Position numbers and translations under genes: made by a program. Shown here piece after piece: positions 43,591 to 52,276 of a stretch of DNA of 64,000 nt (the stretch's first letter is position 1; each line of letters starts with the position of its first letter). The DNA comes from CAVYXF01 sp963772335 (GTDB taxonomy: Bacteria > Pseudomonadota > Alphaproteobacteria > Rhizobiales > Rhodomicrobiaceae). Under the pieces are notes generated by a model. It worked only from the letters and a program-made list of their open reading frames with translations. It did not search any database and was not told the DNA's origin. Where the stretch lies: the NCBI GenBank assembly GCA_963772335.1, contig CAVYXF010000001.1, positions 62,001 to 126,000 of the forward strand. Direction: 5' to 3'.

Positions 43591-44646
43591 ATGACCTCCT
43601 CGACAGTCTCATCTGAAAGCCTGACAAACCCTGCGCAGCAGTCGCAGGGCGGCTTTGGTGGACGACTGCGCGCCTTGTCTCTCTCCCTGTTGATGCTCCG
43701 GGCCGGCCCATTCCTGATCCTGATCGTTCTCTGTGTGGTCCTGAGCCTGACCGTCCCCGTCTTCCTGACCTGGCGCAATCTGGGGAATGTGCTCGCTCAG
43801 ACGGCCGTGATTGCCGTCGTCGCCATGGGACAGCAGATCGTCATTCTGACGCGCGGCATTGATCTGTCCGTTGGCTCTAATCTCGCGCTCGCGTCCGTCC
43901 TCGGCGCACTGGCCTACAAGCAGGCGGACTCGTCACTCGTGGTGATCGCCGTGATGGTTGGAGCCGGCGCGCTGGTCGGCGCGGTCAACGGCCTGGCCTA
44001 TGTCTATGGCCACCTTCCCCATCCTTTCATCATTACCCTTGCGACGCTCAGCATTGCCAAGGGGCTGGCCCTCCAGCTGTCTGACGGGCGCGCCCTTCCG
44101 GGCATGCCGGAGGGCATCGCCTTCATCGGACATGAAAGCATCGGCTGGCTGCCGGTATCGGCCTTCATCGTGGCCACGGTCGCGCTGGCACTGTTCGTGC
44201 TCACCCGGTTCATGGTCTGGGGTAATTGGGTCTATGCGCTGGGCGGAAATCCGGAGGCGGCGCGCCGGACGGGCATCCCGGTTCGCGGCGTGATCGTTTC
44301 CGTCTATGTCCTCTCGGGGCTGACCGCCGGGATCGGCGCCGTGATCCTTGCGGGCCGGACCAATGCCGGATCGCCCCTGTTCGGCAACCTCCTGGAGCTG
44401 GATACGATCGCGGCTGTGATCATCGGCGGGGCGAGCTTCCTGGGCGGGCGGGGGCATCTGGGTCACGCGCTGGTCGGCGCCCTGATGATCGGGGTGATCC
44501 GCAATGCGCTGAACCTGCTGAATGTCGGGATTTTCCTGCAGCTCATCGTGATTGGCGTGGTGATCGTCCTCGCAGTGCAGGCCGATGTGCTGCGCAATTA
44601 TCTGGAGGAGCGGTTCCGGGTGCTCCAGGCGGCGAGGATGCAATGA
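43591..44646 (+). CDS. Sugar-type ABC transporter permease (RbsC family)
   Basis: A 351-residue inner-membrane protein with about ten helices. Family marks are LGNVLAQTAVIAVVAMGQQ, LTRGIDLSVGS, GNPEAARRTGIPV and GASFLGGRGHLGHALVG. It forms the channel of a CUT2-type importer for pentoses, hexoses or sugar acids. The ATG at 43591 is the likely start (a GTG lies two codons before). Its stop overlaps the ATPase start (ATGA). Confidence 0.93.
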   Translation: MTSSTVSSESLTNPAQQSQGGFGGRLRALSLSLLMLRAGPFLILIVLCVVLSLTVPVFLTWRNLGNVLAQTAVIAVVAMGQQIVILTRGIDLSVGSNLALASVLGALAYKQADSSLVVIAVMVGAGALVGAVNGLAYVYGHLPHPFIITLATLSIAKGLALQLSDGRALPGMPEGIAFIGHESIGWLPVSAFIVATVALALFVLTRFMVWGNWVYALGGNPEAARRTGIPVRGVIVSVYVLSGLTAGIGAVILAGRTNAGSPLFGNLLELDTIAAVIIGGASFLGGRGHLGHALVGALMIGVIRNALNLLNVGIFLQLIVIGVVIVLAVQADVLRNYLEERFRVLQAARMQ

Positions 44647-45500
44647 ACGCGATGCACGGCGTAACGCTCAGCGCCGCTCCGGTCCTGCGGGTCACGGGCG
44701 CCACAAAGCGGTTCGGCGCGATCCTTGCGCTCGACAATGTGAGCCTGGAGGTCAGGCGCGGCGAGATCCTGGCGCTGCTTGGCGATAACGGCGCTGGCAA
44801 ATCCACGCTGATCAAGTGCATCAGCGGCGTGCATGCGCTCGACAGCGGCGAGATCGTGCTCGACGGCAGGCCGGTGACGATCCAATCGCCCGCCGATGCC
44901 CGCGCGCTCGGCATCGAGACGGTCTATCAGGACCTCGCCTTGTTCGACAACCTGGCTGCCGACATGAATTTCTACGCCGGCCGGGAGCTGGCTTTTCCCA
45001 CCTGGCTGCCCCGGCCGCTGCGCTTCCTGCGTCGCGGCGAGATGGACATGGCGACCAGGGAATGCCTGGAGAGGCTGAAGGTGTCGCTGCGCGCCAGCGA
45101 TACCGCGCTCGGCCTGCTCTCGGGCGGGCAGCGGCAGGCGATCGCCGTCGCGCGCGCGGCGGCCTTCGCTCGCAAGCTGGTCATCCTCGACGAGCCGACC
45201 GCGGCGCTGGGCCTTCGCGAGTCCCGCCAGGTGCTCGACCTCATCAAGCTGCTGCGCGACGAAGGCAACGCGGTGATCCTCATCACCCACAACATGGAGC
45301 ATGTCACCGAGCTGGCCGACCGCGCCGTGATCATGCGCCAGGGCCGCAAGGTGGGCGATCTCAAGCCCGACAGCGACCACCAGCGCGAGATCGTGGCGCT
45401 GATCGTGGGTGCCGACACTGCCCCCATAGATCCGCGATCCCCGGCGAAGGCCGGGGCCGCCGATGACCTGCTTGCAAAAAAACAGGGAGATAAACATTGA
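44643..45500 (+). CDS. Sugar-type ABC transporter ATPase, single domain
   Basis: A 285-residue nucleotide-binding protein. Walker A GDNGAGKST (48-56), signature LSGGQRQ, Walker B LVILDEPTAAL and the switch His in LITHNMEH are intact. RbsA/XylG proteins of this transporter class usually have two ATPase domains in about 500 residues; this one has a single domain, as in the FrcA type, so it would work as a dimer. It overlaps both neighbours by four bases, showing a tight operon. Confidence 0.93.
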   Translation: MNAMHGVTLSAAPVLRVTGATKRFGAILALDNVSLEVRRGEILALLGDNGAGKSTLIKCISGVHALDSGEIVLDGRPVTIQSPADARALGIETVYQDLALFDNLAADMNFYAGRELAFPTWLPRPLRFLRRGEMDMATRECLERLKVSLRASDTALGLLSGGQRQAIAVARAAAFARKLVILDEPTAALGLRESRQVLDLIKLLRDEGNAVILITHNMEHVTELADRAVIMRQGRKVGDLKPDSDHQREIVALIVGADTAPIDPRSPAKAGAADDLLAKKQGDKH

Positions 45501-46419
45501 GACGATACTGTATTGGATTGGGGGCATCGGCGCTGTGCATGGCGCTGGCTGTCGCCCGCAACTGCGGCGGAAAAAATCAAAGCTGGGGATGATCACCAAG
45601 TTCCCGGTGGAGTTCTTCTTCACCCTGGAAAAGGGCGCCAAGACCGCCGCGGCCAAGGACGGCAATATCGAGCTGATCACCGGCCAGGGCGCCTCAGGCA
45701 CCGACATCGAGGGGCAAATCGCGCTGATCGAGTCGATGATGTCGCAGGGAGTGAAGGGCATCGCCATCACCCCGGTCGACGCAACGGTCGCATCCACCCT
45801 CGACAAGGCGGTGGCGGCCGGTGTGAAGGTGGTGCTGGTCGACAACGACATCCCCGGATGGAAGGGCAAGACGTCCTATGTCGGCACCGACAACTTCCAG
45901 GGCGGCGTGCTCGCCGGCAAGTGGCTGCGCGAGCACACCAAGGATGGCCAGAAGTTCGGCATCCTTGAGGGTGTGCCGGGCGTGCCTGCCCTCGACGACC
46001 GCTTCAAGGGCATGATGAAGGGCCTTGGCGACCGCAAACTCAACGTCGTCGGCAAGGGCGCAACGAGCTGCAACCTCGATGGCGGCGTGAAGGTGGCCGA
46101 GGACGTGCTCACGGCGAACCCGGATCTCGACGGTATCTATGCGGTGTGCGGTCCGCCGGCGGTCGGCGCAATCCAGTCGCTAAAGAACGCCAAGGTGGAT
46201 TTCGGCAAGTTCATTCTGGTTGGGTTCGATGCCTGCTGCGGTGAGATCGAGGCCCTCAAGGCCGGTCAGGAGGACGCGACCGTTGCCCAGTTTCCGCTCA
46301 AGATGGGCGAGCTCGGTATCGCCACCGCAGCAGCCGCCGTCCGCGGGCAGAAGGTGGATCCGGTCGTCGATACCGGGACGGCCATCGTCACCAAGGAAAA
46401 TGCCGACCAGTTCAAATAA
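45497..46419 (+). pseudogene. Sugar-type ABC substrate-binding protein, disrupted in the signal peptide
   Basis: The mature protein (Peripla_BP_4 fold, GMITKFPVEFFFTLEKGAK to VTKENADQFK, about 275 residues) is complete. The N-terminus lies in three frames. A TTG at 45497, after AGGGAG and overlapping the ATPase stop, opens LRRYCIGLGASALCMALAV. One base is missing near 45551 before SPATAAEKIK. One extra base in the A-rich run at 45579-45581 leads to KLGMITKF. Without correction no signal peptide joins the mature part. The net change is compensating, so this may be read error. The protein would deliver the sugar to the permease. Confidence 0.75.
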
Positions 46420-46543
46420 GCTGCGATGACGCCAGCCCTGTCCGCGCGCGCGGCAGGGCTGGTTTCACGCCGCGCGGGCTGCCCTCGACAGGCATTCCCG
46501 CACGCCAAAACCCGCTGATCCGCCAATCGGAGATACCGAAGAG

Positions 46544-47557
46544 ATGCGTGCCCTTGTTTGCCGCGAGCCCGGAACATTAGCGCTGGAAGAGCGCCCAGAG
46601 CCGGTTGTCGCGGCGGGTGATGTGCTGGTCCAGATCCGCCGCGTCGGCATCTGCGGCACCGATTTTCATATCTTCGAAGGCTCGCATCCCTTTTTGCAGT
46701 ACCCGCGGGTAATGGGTCACGAGTTGTCGGCAGAGGTGCTGGAAGCACCGGCATCGAGCGGCCTTAAGCTCGGTCAGCCTGTCATTGTGAACCCCTATCT
46801 GTCCTGCGGCGCATGTCACGCCTGCCTCTCGGGCAAGCCCAATTGCTGCATGAGGATCGCCGTGCTCGGTGTCCATCGCGACGGCGGCATGTGCGAGCGG
46901 GTGAGCTTGCCCGCGGCCAATCTCTATCCGGCCGATGATCTGACGCTGGAGCAGGCAGCCAGCATCGAGTTCCTCGCGATCGGTGCCCATGGCGTGGGCC
47001 GGGCGGGGGTCGCGGCCGGGATGCGCACGCTGGTGATCGGCGTGGGACCGATTGGCCTCGGCGCCGCTCTCTTCGCATCGATCGCGGGCGGCGTGGTCTG
47101 GCTGATGGACCGCGATCCAGATCGCCTGCTTGCGGGCGCGGGACTGATGCGCGGAGCCGGCGCTATCATTGCGGACGACAGCGCGCCGGATGCCGTGGTG
47201 GCGGTGACCGGTGGGAACGGCTTCGATGTTGTCATCGACGCGACGGGAAACCGCCTGTCGATGGAAAAGGGCTTTGGCTATGTGGCGCATGGCGGCACCT
47301 ATCTCCTGCTCGGCGTGGTTCGCGACGATATCGCCTTCTCTGATTCTGAGTTCCACAAGCGCGAGATGACGCTCAAGGCCAGCCGCAATGCGGTGAAGGC
47401 GGATTTTGACGCGGTGCGCGCGGCCATCGCGCAGGGGCGTGTCCCTGTGGAGGATTTGATCACGCACCGGACCACGCTGGCCGGGGCGGTGACGGATCTG
47501 CCGCGATGGACATCCGAAAAGCAGGGCCTGATCAAAGCATTGATCTCGCTCGATTAG
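46544..47557 (+). CDS. Zinc-dependent medium-chain alcohol/polyol dehydrogenase
   Basis: A 337-residue MDR enzyme. Catalytic zinc ligands are Cys37 (GICGTDFH) and His59-Glu60 (VMGHE). The structural zinc loop is SCGACHACLSGKPNC (88-101). The NAD-binding motif is VIGVGPIGLGA. It resembles L-galactonate, L-fucose and sorbitol dehydrogenases. With the adjacent ABC importer it probably oxidises the imported sugar or its acid; the sugar is not defined. Confidence 0.9.
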   Translation: MRALVCREPGTLALEERPEPVVAAGDVLVQIRRVGICGTDFHIFEGSHPFLQYPRVMGHELSAEVLEAPASSGLKLGQPVIVNPYLSCGACHACLSGKPNCCMRIAVLGVHRDGGMCERVSLPAANLYPADDLTLEQAASIEFLAIGAHGVGRAGVAAGMRTLVIGVGPIGLGAALFASIAGGVVWLMDRDPDRLLAGAGLMRGAGAIIADDSAPDAVVAVTGGNGFDVVIDATGNRLSMEKGFGYVAHGGTYLLLGVVRDDIAFSDSEFHKREMTLKASRNAVKADFDAVRAAIAQGRVPVEDLITHRTTLAGAVTDLPRWTSEKQGLIKALISLD

Positions 47558-47597
47558 AGTCGCTTGGGCGGCAATCTGTAGGCCTGCGATGGCTGCC

Positions 47598-48482
47598 CTA
47601 CGAGATGGAAGCGAGCAGCGTTCTGCGGGCCGAGGCAAGATGGCGCCGGCAGGCGGCTTCGATCCGCCTGGAGTCGGAGGTGAACAGCGCCTCGATATAG
47701 TCGAGATGCTCGCGAATGGCGGTTTCATTGCGCTCCCTCTCGTCCATCTTTCGCCACTGGTAGTGGTAGTGGAAGATTAGAGAGATGATGTCCTGGAAGC
47801 CGACCATAAAGCGATTTCGGGAGGCATCGTTGATCAGGCGGTGAAAGCGCTCATCGAGATCGGAGAAGTCGTGGTATTGCTCCCGTATATGCAGCAGAAG
47901 CGTTCTATGCTCGGCGTTGAGATCTTTCAGCGCCTTCCAGGCGGGGGCCTCAGCAGGCTGGCGCGCAAATGCCATTGCCGATCGCAGCTCGAACAGCTCA
48001 CGCACCTCGAACAGCTCCAGGGCGAACTCAGGCGTGAAGCCCCGAAACACCCAGCCCGATTTCGGACGCTTTTCGATCAGGCCGAACCGGGTGAAACGAT
48101 TGAGATATTCGCGGATCGCGCTCGTCGACACCTTGAACTCCCGGGCCAGCTCGAGCCCGTTGATATCATCACCCGGCTTGCGGTCGGCGCGCAGCATCCA
48201 CTCCTTGAATTTCTTTTCCACCCGGTCGGAGGCAGCCACAGTCTCGCTCTGAGGGAAATAGTCGGATCTTCTCGGCTTTCGGGAGAGGGTGGTGCCGGAC
48301 TCTGCGCGCGAGATCACACCCTTCTCGCCCAGGCCCGAAAGCACCTTATGCACCGTCGTGCGGCTGACATGGAATGCATCGCTGATGCGCTTCTCGGATT
48401 CAAGAAGCGTGCCCGGCGCAACATGGGCAAGGTGATCGAGAACCTTGTTGAAGGTCTGCTTGTAGACCGTATCGCTTTTCAC
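47598..48482 (-). CDS. GntR family regulator with two winged helices and FCD domain
   Basis: About 294 residues from a GTG at 48482. A first winged helix (LLESEKRISDAFHVSRTTVHKVL, residues 26-48) is followed by a second (LELAREFKVSTSAIREYLNRF, 110-130) and then a FadR-type C-terminal ligand domain (ELFEVRELFELRSAMA, LDERFHRLI). Ordinary FadR-like proteins carry one winged helix. It is encoded between the dehydrogenase and the SDR gene, opposite strand, and probably controls the sugar locus. The frame continues to an ATG at 48590, but that would leave only 17 bases to the divergent SDR gene, and the added part is not family-like. Confidence 0.85.
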   Translation of the reverse strand: MKSDTVYKQTFNKVLDHLAHVAPGTLLESEKRISDAFHVSRTTVHKVLSGLGEKGVISRAESGTTLSRKPRRSDYFPQSETVAASDRVEKKFKEWMLRADRKPGDDINGLELAREFKVSTSAIREYLNRFTRFGLIEKRPKSGWVFRGFTPEFALELFEVRELFELRSAMAFARQPAEAPAWKALKDLNAEHRTLLLHIREQYHDFSDLDERFHRLINDASRNRFMVGFQDIISLIFHYHYQWRKMDERERNETAIREHLDYIEALFTSDSRRIEAACRRHLASARRTLLASIS

Positions 48483-48607
48483 GTTTCGCTGCTCGGTAGG
48501 CGGGCACTGCACATTTTGAGCCCTATGCCCGTGCGTTGGCAAGAATGACATGGCGGGCAACAAAGTCATCAGGTTTTGAGGCGCTTTCATCTGAAAGGTT
48601 ACGTAAA

Positions 48608-49588
48608 ATGCTGGTGTTGGTCACCGGCGCGACCGGCAAGGTCGGGCGACATCTCATCGACGCGCTGCTTGGCGACGAGCGGTGGTCAGACGTGCGGGTT
48701 CGTGCGCTCTGCCATAACCGCGTCCTGCCGCCATCAGACCGCATCTCGACGGTGCGCGGCTCGATTGCCTCGCGAGATGTCGTGCGAGAGGCGATGGAAG
48801 GCGTCACGCATGTCGTGCACCTCGCCACCTGCAAGGAGACGCCGGACGACGTGATGGACGTCACCGTCAAGGGGATGTTCTGGCTCTTGGAGGAGATGCG
48901 GCTGAGCCCCACCGCCCGCCGCTTCATTCTGATCGGCGGCGATGCTGCTGTCGGCCATTTTCACGTCAATCATGGTGTCCCCATTACCGAGGCGACGCCG
49001 TACCATCCCTATGCTGGCTGTTACGCCCTCTCTAAGGTGCTGGAAGAGGTCATGCTGGCGCAATACTACCGGCAATATGGCCTCGATGGCTGCTGCCTGC
49101 GCGCACCGTGGATCATGGAGAAGGACGATTTCCGCTATACCCTGTCATTTGGCGACGACGTTTTCGGTGCCCCGGTCTGGAAGGATTTGGTGCCCGCCGA
49201 GGACGCCGAACGCTATGCTAAAATCGGCGCCGTGCCCTGTCTCCGCGATGCGGCGGGTAGCCCCCTGAAGCGCAACTTCGTGCATGTGAGCGACCTCGTT
49301 TCCGCCATCCTTGCTGCGCTGGACAATCCCCAGGCGCGCCAGCAACTGTTCAACATCGCCATGGACGAGCCCGTCGATTACGGCGAGGTTGCCGCCTACC
49401 TCTTCCGGACGCGAGGCCTTCCGTCCGTGCGCGTCGACAGCACACTGCACAGCAACTGGCTCGACAACCGCAAAGCCCGGCTGCTGCTGGGATGGAAGCC
49501 CTCCTATGACATGCCAAGACTTATCGAAGACGCGTGGGCCTACCAGCGATCGCCTGGCGACTCTCGCCGGATCTGGTATCCCGGCTGA
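48608..49588 (+). CDS. NAD-dependent epimerase/dehydratase (extended SDR)
   Basis: A 326-residue Rossmann enzyme. The cofactor motif is VTGATGKVGRHLID (residues 5-18). The catalytic Tyr and Lys are in PYAGCYALSKVLEE, and the Asp-binding region in VVHLATCKE. The ATG at 48608 follows GAAAGG. It probably acts on a sugar or sugar-acid intermediate of the neighbouring transporter. The promoter must lie in the 125 bases shared with the divergent GntR gene. Confidence 0.9.
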   Translation: MLVLVTGATGKVGRHLIDALLGDERWSDVRVRALCHNRVLPPSDRISTVRGSIASRDVVREAMEGVTHVVHLATCKETPDDVMDVTVKGMFWLLEEMRLSPTARRFILIGGDAAVGHFHVNHGVPITEATPYHPYAGCYALSKVLEEVMLAQYYRQYGLDGCCLRAPWIMEKDDFRYTLSFGDDVFGAPVWKDLVPAEDAERYAKIGAVPCLRDAAGSPLKRNFVHVSDLVSAILAALDNPQARQQLFNIAMDEPVDYGEVAAYLFRTRGLPSVRVDSTLHSNWLDNRKARLLLGWKPSYDMPRLIEDAWAYQRSPGDSRRIWYPG

Positions 49589-50074
49589 GCCACCGAGCCG
49601 GCCTGGTTAGCGTTGTCGCCGGTATGCGGCGGGGCCATCCGGAGGTGGATGATCTTACGAAAGCGGTCGCCGAAACCGGGGCGACGCTGGGCTTCGATGC
49701 CATCGGCAGCGGCCGGCTTGCCAGCCAGATCCTGACGGCCATGGAGCGCGCCGCCAGCCAGACGGTAACCAGCCACAGCCGCTATGGATCAACGCGACAT
49801 AAGCAGGTCTACATCTACGCCATGCTCGATACGTGACCGATCGAGTTCCATCGAAACCACGGCATGCCGTGGGGGCGTGGGCGGCTGGCTGCTGCCGAAC
49901 TTCCTGCCAACGCTCGACAAAGTATCGGCGCAGAAGCTGCGGGAGCGGGTCGGAGCAGAGCTGAAGACGACGTCCGCCTCGCGTCATACGGAGGAAATCT
50001 CGCTGATCGAGGCGCTTCGCACGGATATCATCGCGCCTATTATCGGCGTTCTACGGGCGAGAGATATCTGATCC
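49584..50074 (+). pseudogene. Zinc-binding dehydrogenase C-terminal relic
   Basis: Reads HPEVDDLTKAVAETGATLGF and DAIGSGRLASQILTAMERAA, then KQVYIYAMLDT followed by an in-frame stop. PIEFHRNHGMPWG and GVGGWLLPNFLPTLDKV follow in shifted frames, and the end matches the tail of MDR-type quinone oxidoreductases. The N-terminal half is missing. Confidence 0.75.
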
Positions 50075-50346
50075 CCCCGCCCGAGATTTCGCATAGAGCG
50101 CCGCAACAGTGTCGGCGAAATTGGGTTCGGGATACCAGCGGCACTGCTCACCGCATCTGGCTTGCCGTATGCTCTCGTCGCTCGCCGCACTGACAAGATC
50201 GAGCGGACTTTCAGCCCATCAGCTAAGTGTTCGGCGCGGCACCTTCACACATCATCATCCGGATTCCGCTTTCGCGGCAGTGGAGCCGGTTAAGGGTAAT
50301 CATCGTACGCTCACGATCAGGTAAGGATCTGGGCGGGAGAAGTTAG

Positions 50347-50391
50347 TCAGCTCTCCCCCGGCAAGAGACCAGCGGCAGAGGCCCGTTTCAC
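50347..50391. repeat. Island motif, copy 2 of 3
   Basis: A 45-base stretch with core CCGGCAAGAGACC, shared with 52127-52171 (about 33 of 45 bases by eye) and more loosely with 42880-42925 (core CAAGAGACTAG). All three are in the same orientation and lie in gene-poor gaps of the island. Their role is unknown. Confidence 0.5.
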
Positions 50392-50705
50392 TTCGACCGC
50401 GCTGACCAGGCTGACTGGCCTTTCGACTGAGTTCGCCTTATTGCCGACATCTGCTCGCGCCTGAAGCGGGCCGCCCCTTTTCTTCACGGGGGCGGAGGCA
50501 GAAGACACGAGCGTCCGGTGCACCGGACGCTCGTTCATGATTTCGACGACCTTCGCCCGTAACTCCGCGGTGATTTCTATGTCGACGCTAATGACGCACG
50601 AGACCAGCCAGATTGCATGGGCGAAAGACGGTCGAGACGATCGCCACGATCCAAAAGCGACGATGATCCACGAGGAGGGCAGAACTGTTCGCCCTCCCCG
50701 AGTCC

Positions 50706-51623
50706 TCACGGACGAACGCGGATGATCGTCTTCCCCGCGCGTCGCTCGGTCGAGTTGAAGGTTGCGACGGCTTCGTCGAGGGTCGAGACGTTGCCGATGT
50801 TCGTCCGCAGTCGTCCGTCCCGCACCCGCTGGACGATTTCATTCAGTTGGGCACGATCGGACTCGACAACGAAGTCGACCGCCAGGCCGTCGGCGGGCCG
50901 CGCCTCGGACGGGCCGACGATGGACACCAGTGTACCTCCGGCTCGAATCAGGCGTGCGGACCGCTTCCCGATGTCGCCGCCGATGAGATCGAACACCAGA
51001 TCGACGCCGCCGACGTCTTCCAGGGCGTCGTTGTCGAGGTCGACGAACTCGTTCGCGCCAAAGTCGAGCGCCTTCTGACGGTCGCCAGCGCGTCCGGTGC
51101 CGATGACGTAGGCGCCTGCCAATCGTGCGAGTTGCGTCACCATCGACCCGACTGCGCCGGCCGCGCCGTGCGCGAGGACGCTCTGCCCCGCCCGAAAGCG
51201 GCCGTGCACGAGCAGTCCCTGCCACGCGGTGAGGCCCGAAATTGGCAGGCTGGCGCCCACCGTAAAGTCGACGTCGCCCGGCAGCGGCGCGAGGTTGCGT
51301 GCTTCAATGGCTACATACTCCGCCAGGGTGCCGTCGCGATACCAGTCGGCGAGGCCGAATACTCGCTGTCCGACCGACAGTCCCGTCGTGCCATAGCCGA
51401 GAGCGGTGACCACTCCGGCCAGCTCGTGGCCGGGGATCGACGGTGTTCGGTCACGGTCGAGGCGATCGGTCCAGGTCGAGGGCCACGCCAACTCAGTCCC
51501 AACGAATCCCGACGCATGAATCTGAACGACGACGTCGTTTATTGCCGCCTGCGGCTCGGGCCGCTCCACCAGCTTCATCCCGGCCGTTCCCGCAGCCTGG
51601 TCCGCCACAACGATCGCTTTCAT
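50706..51623 (-). CDS. NADP-dependent MDR oxidoreductase (zinc-free)
   Basis: A 305-residue quinone-oxidoreductase-type MDR protein. GroES-like N-terminal domain with SIPGHELAGVVTALG, and the cofactor motif VLAHGAAGAVGSMVTQLARLAG. No structural or catalytic zinc cysteines are present. It reduces or oxidises small carbonyl or quinone compounds with NADP(H). The ATG at 51623 has a GAGGAG site. It stands alone, flanked by gene-poor gaps. Confidence 0.9.
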   Translation of the reverse strand: MKAIVVADQAAGTAGMKLVERPEPQAAINDVVVQIHASGFVGTELAWPSTWTDRLDRDRTPSIPGHELAGVVTALGYGTTGLSVGQRVFGLADWYRDGTLAEYVAIEARNLAPLPGDVDFTVGASLPISGLTAWQGLLVHGRFRAGQSVLAHGAAGAVGSMVTQLARLAGAYVIGTGRAGDRQKALDFGANEFVDLDNDALEDVGGVDLVFDLIGGDIGKRSARLIRAGGTLVSIVGPSEARPADGLAVDFVVESDRAQLNEIVQRVRDGRLRTNIGNVSTLDEAVATFNSTERRAGKTIIRVRP

Positions 51624-52276
51624 GATAATTTTCTCCTCGGGCATTTGCCTCTTTGGTGGAAATGTTGCAGGGATGGAAAGCCCGTTCGACATCTCATGCC
51701 AGGGGGGTAGCTTCCGAAAGCGAAGGTGGAACAGCGCTTTGCCGGTGGTCGACGTGACCTCGCTTCCTCGGCGCTTGGATGAAGCCGATGCATCTCGGAC
51801 ACGCGCGCTGCGCTACAATCGACCAAATAGTTCCTAAAACGCGTCACGCATGCGATGTTTCGCGCATAAAGGGTTTTTACGCGTCGACTGTGCGAAGGTA
51901 AAGTGCAGATGCGATTCTCAACGGCAGCTCACGCCCCGCCTCATTGTTTCGCCGGCGAGCCAATCCGTTGCTTCTCTTTCTCTTCGCTTGTCCGCATCGA
52001 CCGAGCCATAAGGCCGGCCCAATCGCTTACGCTATGCGGCAATGTCACCTCACACCGCATGTGAGCCGGTAGGGGCGAGGATCGCCCGGCTTGTGATTGG
52101 GCCTGGGCCCACGTTGCAAGCTGGGTCAGCTTCCCCTCCGGCAAGAGACCCGTGGCGGGAATCCCCGTTTCCGGCGACCACGCCGATGCGGGAGGCCGGG
52201 CTCCTCCGCCGTCTGCGCATCGATCGCCGACAGCAAACAGATACGCTCACCTGACATTATCGAGGCCGTGCGAGGA
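51624..52276. other. Gene-free gap with island motif copy 3
   Basis: About 650 bases. The only pattern is the 45-base motif at 52127-52171 (core CCGGCAAGAGACC). The open frames in this gap show no family likeness. Confidence 0.4.

Noticed and set aside
46544..47557. Assigning a specific sugar to the zinc dehydrogenase
   Set aside because: Zinc and NAD motifs are shared by many polyol and sugar-acid dehydrogenases; no residue visible by eye fixes the substrate.
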